Source: Actinomycetales bacterium (GTDB lineage: Bacteria > Actinomycetota > Actinomycetes > Actinomycetales > Dermabacteraceae). From it: 5,283 nt of DNA. A program made the translations under genes and the position numbers. Each line of letters opens with the position of its first letter. The first letter of the stretch is position 1. Location: NCBI GenBank assembly GCA_012799425.1, contig JAAZLF010000563.1, positions 1 through 5,283 of the forward strand. The letters are read 5' to 3'. Shown piece by piece: positions 1 through 4,585 of the stretch. Under the pieces are notes generated by a model. The model saw only the letters and a list, made by a program, of their open reading frames with translations, did no database searches and was not told the origin of the DNA.

Positions 1-248
1 AAGGTGCCGTGGCGCGTGGTGCGGCCGACGTTCTCGATGTCGTTGGTGCGGATGCACTTCTGGACGCTCGCCGCGCGCGGGTAGGGCGCCTTCTCCGTGC
101 CGACGATGTACGGGATGAACGGGACCATCCCGGCGATCGTGAACAGGATCGACGGATCGGCGGACACCAGCGAGGTGCTCGGCACGATCTCATGGTCCTT
201 CTTCGCGAAGAAGTCGAGCCAGCGGCGATGGATCTCGGAGGTGCGCAT
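1..248 (-). CDS. alaS: Alanyl-tRNA synthetase, N-terminal 82 residues (partial)
   Basis: This cytoplasmic class II synthetase charges tRNA-Ala with alanine using ATP. Only the start of the gene is here: ATG at 246-248, 82 full codons and two bases of the next (TT, probably Phe), against about 880-900 residues for the family. The visible part is the beginning of the aminoacylation core. It reads [14 protein letters not shown] at 1-14, [16 protein letters not shown] at 35-50, and [15 protein letters not shown] followed by RTTRHGT at 61-82, which is the usual actinobacterial AlaRS N-terminus. An AGGAAGGA Shine-Dalgarno sequence (261-268) lies 12 nt upstream and supports this start. The gene follows rpsD after 134 nt containing a terminator-like hairpin. 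I see no convincing promoter of its own, so it may rely on readthrough or on a promoter I cannot recognise. The identification is secure; the editing and C-Ala domains lie outside the window. Confidence 0.96.
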   Translation of the reverse strand, partial: MRTSEIHRRWLDFFAKKDHEIVPSTSLVSADPSILFTIAGMVPFIPYIVGTEKAPYPRAASVQKCIRTNDIENVGRTTRHGT

Positions 249-284
249 GGTCGTCAGGTGTCCTTCCTGGAACAGCCGGGGTGG

Positions 285-299
285 GCCCGCGCGGCGGGC
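285..299. repeat. GC-only inverted repeat in the alaS leader
   Basis: GCCCGC at 285-290 is complementary to GCGGGC at 294-299 with a 3-nt spacer, giving a 6-bp all-GC hairpin between the rpsD terminator and the alaS Shine-Dalgarno sequence. No T-tract follows it on the minus strand, so it does not look like an intrinsic terminator. In a genome this GC-rich such a repeat may be chance. Confidence 0.4.
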
Positions 300-320
300 G
301 GCGGGCATCTGCAGACACGA

Positions 321-360
321 AGGCCCCGGTCAGGGTACCGGAGTACACCCGCCGGGGCCT
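321..360 (-). terminator. Terminator-like hairpin after rpsD
   Basis: AGGCCCCGG (321-329) and CCGGGGCCT (352-360) form a perfect 9-bp stem. The 22-nt loop can fold further by pairing GTAC at 335-338 with GTAC at 343-346. The hairpin starts 22 nt past the rpsD stop codon. On the minus strand it is followed by TCGTGTCTG, a poor U-tract, which is common for GC-rich actinobacterial terminators. It most likely ends or attenuates the rpsD transcript before alaS. Because the stem is symmetric, partial readthrough into alaS is possible. Confidence 0.75.
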
Positions 361-382
361 GTCGCGCCGCGGTGAGAAGAGG

Positions 383-1009
383 TCAGCGCGCGTAGTACTC
401 GACGACCATCTGGACGTCGCAGGTCACAGGGACCTCAGAGCGCTTGGGGCGCGAGACGAGCTTGGCCTTCAGCTCGGAGAGCTCGACCGAGAGGTACGAG
501 GGGGTCGCGGCGAGGACGTCGGAGTTGCCGCCCTCTGCGGCGATCTGGAATGCCTCGACTGCCTGCGACTTGGTCTTGACCTGGATGGTCTGGCCCGGGG
601 ACACGCGGTAGGAGGGGCGGTCCACCAGCTTGCCGTCGACCAGGATGTGGCGGTGCACGACGGCCTGGCGGGCCTGGAGGGTGGTGCGGGCGAAGCCGGA
701 GCGCAGGACGAGCGCGTCAAGACGCATCTCCAGCAGCTCGACCATGCTCTCGCCGGTCAGGCCCGGCTCCTTCTTGGCATCCAGGTAGGCCTGGTGCATC
801 TGCTTCTCGCGGATGCCGTACTGAGCGCGCAGGCGCTGCTTCTCCTTGAGGCGGACCGCGTAGTCCGACTCGGTGCGGCGACGGGCGCGGCCGTGCTCGC
901 CCGGGGGGTACGGCCGCTTCTCGAAGTACTTGACGGACTTCGGGGTCAGCGGGAGCCCGAGGGCTCGAGAGAGGCGCGCCTGGCGGCGCGCACGGGTGAC
1001 GTTGGTCAC
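383..1009 (-). CDS. rpsD: 30S ribosomal protein S4
   Basis: S4 is a primary 16S rRNA-binding protein that starts assembly of the 30S body and helps keep translation accurate. The product is 208 residues, a normal length. It begins VTNVTRARRQARLSRALG from a GTG at 1007-1009. The N-terminal domain has the YFEKRPYPPGEHGRARR segment (28-44) and the EKQRLRAQYGIREKQ segment (56-70). The S4 RNA-binding domain covers about 95-145 (MRLDALVLRSGFARTTLQAR, then VVHRHILVDGKLVDRPSYRV). The tail is RPKRSEVPVTCDVQMVVEYYAR. The only cysteine is C197, so this is the zinc-free form. An AGAGG Shine-Dalgarno sequence (1018-1022), 8 nt from the GTG, fixes the start. A promoter-like sequence and a structured leader lie upstream, and a hairpin follows the stop. 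In other bacteria S4 represses its own translation, so the leader may be autoregulatory (inference). Confidence 0.98.
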   Translation of the reverse strand: MTNVTRARRQARLSRALGLPLTPKSVKYFEKRPYPPGEHGRARRRTESDYAVRLKEKQRLRAQYGIREKQMHQAYLDAKKEPGLTGESMVELLEMRLDALVLRSGFARTTLQARQAVVHRHILVDGKLVDRPSYRVSPGQTIQVKTKSQAVEAFQIAAEGGNSDVLAATPSYLSVELSELKAKLVSRPKRSEVPVTCDVQMVVEYYAR

Positions 1010-1023
1010 GAGGTATACCTCTT
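1010..1023 (-). promoter_or_regulatory. rpsD Shine-Dalgarno sequence inside a perfect palindrome
   Basis: The 12 nt directly before the rpsD GTG (1010-1021) read GAGGTATACCTC on both strands. In RNA this can fold as a 4-bp GAGG/CCUC stem with a UAUA loop, and the GAGG is the core of the Shine-Dalgarno sequence. The ribosome-binding site can therefore pair with the bases touching the start codon. The palindrome and its position are seen directly. Any role in translational control is inference, and so small a hairpin would be weak without a bound protein. Confidence 0.5.
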
Positions 1024-1030
1024 GTTCGCG

Positions 1031-1073
1031 TGTGGTGAATCCAGTCTTGCAGCCGCGGATTCAGCGACCCACA
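1031..1073 (-). promoter_or_regulatory. Inverted repeat in the rpsD 5' leader
   Basis: TGAATCC (1036-1042) and GGATTCA (1057-1063) form a perfect 7-bp stem with a 14-nt loop. TGTGG (1031-1035) and CCACA (1069-1073) can extend it by 5 bp across a one-sided 5-nt bulge. If transcription starts near 1062-1065, as the promoter call predicts, the 7-bp hairpin would sit at the extreme 5' end of the rpsD message and the outer extension would not be transcribed whole. It could be an S4-binding leader, a 5' stabilising hairpin, or a DNA-level operator. Confidence 0.4.
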
Positions 1074-1099
1074 GTACCGCAGCCGGGGCCCTGGGTCCA
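1071..1099 (-). promoter_or_regulatory. Candidate rpsD promoter
   Basis: On the minus strand TGGACC (1094-1099) matches the -35 consensus TTGACA at four of six positions. A 17-bp spacer separates it from TACTGT (1071-1076), which fits the actinobacterial TANNNT -10 pattern. The predicted start is near 1062-1065, giving a leader of about 55 nt. This is the best-spaced promoter-like pair in the 152-bp rarA-rpsD gap (1010-1161). I see no clear terminator for rarA in that gap. Confidence 0.45.
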
Positions 1100-1161
1100 C
1101 GGCCGACGGCGCTGGTCACGCCTCCGTTCCTGTGGAGTGCCTCACGCGCGGCCTGCGGTGC

Positions 1162-2547
1162 TCAGCGCGGCGGCTCCCCGGCGCGCCCCGAGCGCAGGAT
1201 CCGCCGCAGCGCCTCGAGGCGGCGACCGGTCAGCTCCTCGTTGCCGTGGCCCTTGGGGTGGTAGTACTCCACGCCCACCAGATCGTCGGGGGCGTACTGC
1301 TGCGCGACGACCCCGTGCGGGGCGTCGTGCGCGTACCGGTACTCGGTGCCGTGGCCGAGCTTCTCGGCACCCGCGTAGTGGGCATCACGCAGGTGGGCGG
1401 GAACGCCCTGCCCCCTGCCGGCGCGCACATCGGCGATCGCGGCGTCCAGCGCCCGGTAGGAGGCGTTGGACTTCGGCGCCGTGGCGATGTGCACCACGGC
1501 CTGGGCCAGCGGGATCCTCCCCTCGGGCATGCCGAGCATCTGCACCGCCTGCATCGCCGCGACCGCGACCTGGAGGGCGATCGGATCCGCCATGCCGACC
1601 TCCTCTCCTGCGGCGATCACCACGCGGCGGGCGATGAAGCGCGGGTCCTCCCCCGCCTCGATCATCCGCGCCAGGTAGTGCAGGGCGGCGTCGACGTCGC
1701 TGCCGCGCATGGACTTGATGAAGGCGCTGGTGACGTCGTAGTGCTGATCCCCGGCCCGGTCATAGCGGACCGCGGCCCGGTTGACGGCCTGAGCGAGGGT
1801 CGCGGCGTCGATCTCGCGGGACTCCTTCATGAGCGCCGCGGCCGCGGCCGCTTCGAGGGAGGTGAGGATCTTGCGGGCATCTCCGCCGCCCAGTCGCAGA
1901 AGCGCCTCACGGGCGTCTGCCGTGAGGGTGACGGAGCCGTCCAGCCAGCGCTCCTCCTCGAGGGCGCGGTCGACGAGCGCATCGAGGTCCTCCCGCCCCA
2001 GGGACTCGAGGGTCAGCACGATCGAACGGGACAGCAGCGGCGAGATCACCGAGAAGTAGGGGTTCTCTGTGGTCGCGGCGACCAGCGTGACCCAGCGGTT
2101 CTCCACGCTCGGCAGCAGCGCGTCCTGCTGGGACTTCGAGAAGCGGTGCACCTCGTCGACGAACAGCACGGTCTCGCGGCCGACGGTCCGCAGGCGTGAA
2201 CGGGCCTGGTCGACCACCTCACGGATGTCCTTGACCCCGGCCAGCACCGCGGAGACCTCGACGAACTCACGGTCCCCGGACTGGGCCACGACGTAGGCGA
2301 GGGTCGTCTTGCCCGTCCCGGGAGGACCCCACAGGATCACCGAGCTCGGCGCGGTGCGGGAGTCGTCGGCCCCGACCAGACGGCGCAGCGGGCTGCCGGG
2401 TTCGAGCGCGTCGTGCTGCCCGACGACCTCCTCGAGGGTGCGCGGCCGCATGCGCACCGCGAGCGGGGCCCGGTGGTCCCGGTTGCGGTCCGACAGCGTG
2501 CGCGGTGCGGGCGCGTCACCGCCCAGCGAGAAGAGGTCCTCGTCCAT
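1162..2547 (-). CDS. rarA: Replication-associated recombination protein A, AAA+ ATPase (RarA/MgsA family)
   Basis: RarA (MgsA; WRNIP1/Mgs1 in eukaryotes) is a clamp-loader-like ATPase that acts at stalled replication forks. The 461-residue product has the usual order of elements: a replicative AAA+ entry segment (LAVRMRPRTLEEVVGQ, 29-44); Walker A GPPGTGKT (74-81); Walker B VLFVDEVH (127-134); sensor 1 TTEN (159-162); an arginine-finger region PLLSR (170-174); sensor 2 GDARKIL (222-228); and the C-terminal tetramerisation domain, including YDVTSAFIKSMRGSD (270-284) and FIARRVVIAAGEEVGMADP (304-322). All catalytic motifs look intact. The ATG at 2545-2547 has only a poor ribosome-binding site (a G-run one base away), so initiation is probably weak or coupled to pyrD, which ends 43 nt upstream. 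The MDEDLFS start resembles family N-termini. The gene very likely shares a transcript with pyrD. Confidence 0.96.
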   Translation of the reverse strand: MDEDLFSLGGDAPAPRTLSDRNRDHRAPLAVRMRPRTLEEVVGQHDALEPGSPLRRLVGADDSRTAPSSVILWGPPGTGKTTLAYVVAQSGDREFVEVSAVLAGVKDIREVVDQARSRLRTVGRETVLFVDEVHRFSKSQQDALLPSVENRWVTLVAATTENPYFSVISPLLSRSIVLTLESLGREDLDALVDRALEEERWLDGSVTLTADAREALLRLGGGDARKILTSLEAAAAAALMKESREIDAATLAQAVNRAAVRYDRAGDQHYDVTSAFIKSMRGSDVDAALHYLARMIEAGEDPRFIARRVVIAAGEEVGMADPIALQVAVAAMQAVQMLGMPEGRIPLAQAVVHIATAPKSNASYRALDAAIADVRAGRGQGVPAHLRDAHYAGAEKLGHGTEYRYAHDAPHGVVAQQYAPDDLVGVEYYHPKGHGNEELTGRRLEALRRILRSGRAGEPPR

Positions 2548-2590
2548 GCCCCCAGCCTAGGACGGCCGGCGGACGGGCGAGCCTGCGCTC

Positions 2591-3697
2591 TCAGCCGAGG
2601 GGACCGACCTCACGGGCCAGTCGTCCCGGCCAGGAGGGGCCCTCATAGATCATCGCGGTGTATCCCTGGACCAGATCCGCGCCTGCGGCAAGACGCTCCC
2701 GGACATCCTGGGCGGTGGTCACGCCCCCGCAGCTGATCACCACCGCATCCTCCGGCAGCGTGGAGCGCAGCAGTCGCAGCACCTGCAGCGAGCGCTCAGC
2801 GAGCATCGGCCCGGACAGGCCGCCCGCACCGATCCGGGCGATCCGCTCGGACCCGGCGGTCAGCGAGTCGGGCCGGGCGATGGTGGTGTTGGCGGCGATC
2901 ACACCCGCCAGTCCCACCTCGAGAGCGAGCTGAGCGATCGCGCGCACGTCGTCGTCGTGGAGATCGGGGGCGATCTTGACCAGCACCGGCACCTGACGGC
3001 GCAGCCGGGTGCGCGCGGCGTCGGCCTCCTGCACCACGGCCTCGAGGATCGGCCGGAGCATCTCCACGCTCTGCAGGTCACGAAGCCCCGGGGTGTTGGG
3101 GCTGGAGACGTTGATGGCCAGGTAGCTCGCATACGGGGCGAGCAGCCGCGCGGAGAAGCGGTAGTCCTCGGCGGCGTCCTCGAGCGCGGTGATCTTCGAC
3201 TTCCCGATGTTCACACCGATCACCGCGCGCTGGCCCCGCTCCGTGCGACGTGCCCTGGCCAGCCTCCGCGCGAGCGCCTGCGCCCCGTGGTTGTTGAAGC
3301 CCATGCGGTTGATCAGCGCGCGGTCCTCGACCAGGCGGAAGGAGCGCGGCCGAGGGTTGCCCGGCTGAGCCTTCGCGGTCACCGTGCCCACCTCGACATG
3401 CCCGAAGCCGAGGTCGAGAAGTGCCAGCGGGGCCTCGCCGTCCTTGTCGAAGCCGGCGGCGAGTCCGAGCGGGCTGCGGTGCTCGGCACCGAGGACGCGG
3501 CGCGCCGGCCGAGCGTCCCGCATCGGATCGAGAGTGCCGAACAGGGCGCGCAGCAGGCGCGGGCCGCCGGGCAGGGCATGGGCGCCGGCCAGGGCGCGCA
3601 TGGTCAGCCGATGAGCCTGCTCCGGCTCGAGTCGGCTCAGGACAAGGCGGAACAGCGCGGCGTACGGCCCGTGGCGGGTGGTGTCGTCGGAGGTCAC
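2591..3697 (-). CDS. pyrD: Dihydroorotate dehydrogenase, class 2 (quinone-dependent)
   Basis: This FMN enzyme oxidises dihydroorotate to orotate, the fourth step of UMP synthesis, and passes electrons to membrane quinone. The product is 368 residues. An N-terminal helical region typical of class 2 (about 10-55, including LFRLVLSRLEPEQAHRL) precedes a TIM barrel with GLAAGFDKDGE (78-88), EVGTVT (102-107), NRMGFNN (130-136), GVNIGKSK (161-168), NVSSPNTPGLRDLQ (196-209), VKIAPDL (240-246), AANTT (268-272), GGLSGP (292-297), SCGGV (322-326) and QGYTAMIYEGP (344-354). Ser199 in the NVSSPN motif matches the class 2 catalytic base; class 1 enzymes use Cys. I chose GTG at 3695-3697 because homology begins just after it. 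The open frame runs further upstream, but that part overlaps the membrane gene and reads as Arg/Cys/Ser-rich shadow. No Shine-Dalgarno sequence precedes the GTG. No other pyr gene is nearby. Confidence 0.95.
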   Translation of the reverse strand: MTSDDTTRHGPYAALFRLVLSRLEPEQAHRLTMRALAGAHALPGGPRLLRALFGTLDPMRDARPARRVLGAEHRSPLGLAAGFDKDGEAPLALLDLGFGHVEVGTVTAKAQPGNPRPRSFRLVEDRALINRMGFNNHGAQALARRLARARRTERGQRAVIGVNIGKSKITALEDAAEDYRFSARLLAPYASYLAINVSSPNTPGLRDLQSVEMLRPILEAVVQEADAARTRLRRQVPVLVKIAPDLHDDDVRAIAQLALEVGLAGVIAANTTIARPDSLTAGSERIARIGAGGLSGPMLAERSLQVLRLLRSTLPEDAVVISCGGVTTAQDVRERLAAGADLVQGYTAMIYEGPSWPGRLAREVGPLG

Positions 3698-3710
3698 GAG
3701 GGATACCGTA
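3698..3710 (-). promoter_or_regulatory. Candidate leaderless promoter -10 box for pyrD
   Basis: On the minus strand TACGGT (3705-3710) fits TANNNT and is followed by exactly 7 nt (ATCCCTC) and then the GTG start of pyrD. That is the geometry of a leaderless transcript beginning at the start codon, and it would explain why no Shine-Dalgarno sequence is present. No good -35 match lies 16-19 bp upstream, so the call rests on spacing and the missing ribosome-binding site. pyrD could instead be read from the membrane genes, which end at 3732, 34 nt away. Confidence 0.4.
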
Positions 3711-3731
3711 CGCGGTCGCGGGCGGAGCTCC

Positions 3732-4160
3732 TCAGCCGCGAGGTCCCTTGACGGAAGTGCGCGAGAGGTAGAACAGGGCGACCAGGGGCAGCAGCAGCGG
3801 CACCATTCCGTAGTCGAGCCCGTACGTGCCCCACACCGTGCCATCCGGGAACAGCTCGGGCAGCACGAGCGACAGCGTCCCGACGACCAGCACCCCGGCG
3901 AGCTCGATGAGGCACAGCGCACGGGTGATCGCCGCGCTCCGACCCCTGCCGACAAGCGAGATCGTCACCGCGATGTACGTCACCGCAGCCAGCAGCGACA
4001 GGCTGTAGGCCACCGGGGCGTAGCCGAAGTCGCGCAGGATCTGCACCAGGCTGCGAGCGGTCGCGGACAGCGCGAAGATCGCGTAGACAGCGATCAGCAC
4101 GATCTCGAAGCCGCGTCCGGTGCGCTCACCGGTGCTCGCGGCAGGGGTGCGGACGTTCAT
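3732..4160 (-). CDS. Conserved four-helix membrane protein of unknown function
   Basis: The product is 142 residues with a polar N-terminus (1-17) and four likely membrane helices at about 18-38, 48-70, 80-102 and 113-132. Notable segments are ARSLVQILRDFGYAPVAYSL (35-54), the third-helix acidic residue in LCLIELAGVLVVGTLSLVLP (82-101), and FPDGTVWGTYGLDYGMVPLL (104-123), followed by a short basic tail. The layout resembles small integral membrane proteins found in other Actinobacteria; I know of no assigned function. The ATG at 4158-4160 overlaps the stop of the upstream membrane gene as ATGA. A GGGAGG Shine-Dalgarno sequence (4167-4172) lies 6 nt upstream, inside that gene, so the two are translationally coupled. 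An open frame extends upstream to 4556, but that part is shadow. I see no signal peptide, catalytic motif or metal site. The inner membrane location is inferred from hydrophobicity alone. Confidence 0.85.
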   Translation of the reverse strand: MNVRTPAASTGERTGRGFEIVLIAVYAIFALSATARSLVQILRDFGYAPVAYSLSLLAAVTYIAVTISLVGRGRSAAITRALCLIELAGVLVVGTLSLVLPELFPDGTVWGTYGLDYGMVPLLLPLVALFYLSRTSVKGPRG

Positions 4161-4522
4161 GCGAAGCCTCCCGGCCAGATCTGGTGGACCCTCATCAGCA
4201 GCACGGCGGAGACGACGGCGCAGACGGCAATGACCAGACTCCCCCAGCGGCTGCGCTCGAACACTCCGATCCAGCCGCCGCCCACGGACATCACCAGAGC
4301 GGTCAGCAGGTAGCCGTAGAGCGTGACCCGCTCGGGAGGAGCGCTCGCGCCGCCGAGGTCGCGCAGCCCCAGAGCGGCCCCCAGCACCAGCCAGGCCAGC
4401 GCCAGCAGAGCGCATGCTCCCAGCAGCACCAGATCTGCGCTCAGGGCGCGCGCGGCGTAGAAGAGACCCAGCAGGGCGACCGCGCCGCACAGCGCCGCGA
4501 CCACGATGCTCAGCACCGTCAT
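4157..4522 (-). CDS. Conserved four-helix membrane protein of unknown function
   Basis: The product is 121 residues with four likely membrane helices at about 4-22, 32-53, 67-87 and 94-112. A loop around 54-66 (RDLGGASAPPERV) separates the two helix pairs. The C-terminal half, GVFERSRWGSLVIAV (86-100) and then VLLMRVHQIWPG (107-118), resembles a recurring pattern in actinobacterial integral membrane proteins (ERSRWG...VLAV...VLxxRxxQIW). I recall that pattern from memory and know of no characterised function. ATG at 4520-4522 is preferred because GGAGG (4527-4531) precedes it by 4 nt; an in-frame ATG at 4541-4543 would add seven residues but has no ribosome-binding site. This is the first gene of the minus-strand series. 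It overlaps the next membrane gene by 4 nt and diverges from pepA. The two proteins may act as a pair, though nothing in the sequence shows what they do. Confidence 0.83.
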   Translation of the reverse strand: MTVLSIVVAALCGAVALLGLFYAARALSADLVLLGACALLALAWLVLGAALGLRDLGGASAPPERVTLYGYLLTALVMSVGGGWIGVFERSRWGSLVIAVCAVVSAVLLMRVHQIWPGGFA

Positions 4523-4526
4523 GTGA

Positions 4527-4531
4527 CCTCC
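4527..4531 (-). promoter_or_regulatory. Shine-Dalgarno sequence deciding the start of the 121-aa membrane protein
   Basis: GGAGG on the minus strand stands 4 nt before ATG 4520-4522. The spacing is on the short side, but this is the only good anti-16S match near either candidate ATG, and it favours the 121-residue form over the 128-residue one. Confidence 0.65.
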
Positions 4532-4548
4532 GACCCCGTCCACGGGTC
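4532..4548. repeat. Imperfect palindrome next to the membrane-gene ribosome-binding site
   Basis: The 17-nt stretch reads GACCCCGTCCACGGGTC. Its ends GACCC (4532-4536) and GGGTC (4544-4548) are complementary; in another register CCCGT (4535-4539) pairs with ACGGG (4542-4546). It directly abuts the Shine-Dalgarno sequence of the minus-strand membrane gene and ends just before the putative -35 box of pepA. It could be an operator for either gene or a hairpin in the membrane-gene leader. Chance is also possible at this GC content. Confidence 0.35.
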
Positions 4549-4549
4549 T

Positions 4550-4579
4550 GCGACACCGTGCCCGACCCGCCTCTACGAT
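4550..4579 (+). promoter_or_regulatory. Leaderless promoter of pepA
   Basis: GCGACA (4550-4555) matches TTGACA at the last four positions. After an 18-bp spacer comes TACGAT (4574-4579), a good actinobacterial -10 box. Six nucleotides (AGAGCC) then separate it from the pepA ATG, so transcription should begin at or within a base or so of that ATG. There is no Shine-Dalgarno sequence, which agrees with a leaderless message. Confidence 0.7.
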
Positions 4580-4580
4580 A
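4575..4580 (-). promoter_or_regulatory. Candidate -10 box for the divergent membrane genes
   Basis: Read on the minus strand, the bases overlapping the pepA -10 box are TATCGT, also a TANNNT match. A start about 7 nt further on, near 4568, would give the membrane-gene message a leader of about 46 nt. No good minus-strand -35 box is visible; one would lie inside the pepA coding sequence. The box sits in a short inverted repeat, CTCTA (4571-4575) and TAGAG (4579-4583). Confidence 0.35.
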
Positions 4581-4585
4581 GAGCC

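Noticed and set aside
249..320. T-box riboswitch or other tRNA-sensing leader before alaS
   Set aside because: Only 72 nt lie between the rpsD hairpin and alaS, with no T-box consensus (TGG(N)ACC type) and no antiterminator arrangement.
1837..1850. GCGGCCGCGGCCGC repeat inside rarA
   Set aside because: It encodes part of a six-alanine run in a helix (residues 233-238) and needs no explanation beyond GC-rich alanine codons.
281..2199. Long plus-strand open frames (281-1264, 873-1637, 1132-2199) opposite rpsD and rarA
   Set aside because: They lie antisense to clearly identified genes, and their translations are rich in Arg, Gly, Ala and His with no recognisable domain. High GC makes such antisense frames open by chance.
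3698..3955. N-terminal extension of pyrD to a start at 3955 (454 aa)
   Set aside because: The extra 86 residues overlap the 142-aa membrane gene, are Cys/Ser/Arg-rich and match no class 2 dihydroorotate dehydrogenase; the GTG at 3697 fits the family length.
2957..4313. Plus-strand open frames opposite pyrD and the membrane genes (2957-3751, 3678-4313)
   Set aside because: They are antisense to pyrD and the membrane pair, have low-complexity composition and match no family I know.
4161..4556. Upstream extension of the 142-aa membrane protein to 4556 (274 aa)
   Set aside because: The added part is Arg/Gly/Ala-rich shadow of the 121-aa membrane gene. The ATG at 4160 has a good Shine-Dalgarno sequence and overlaps the upstream stop.
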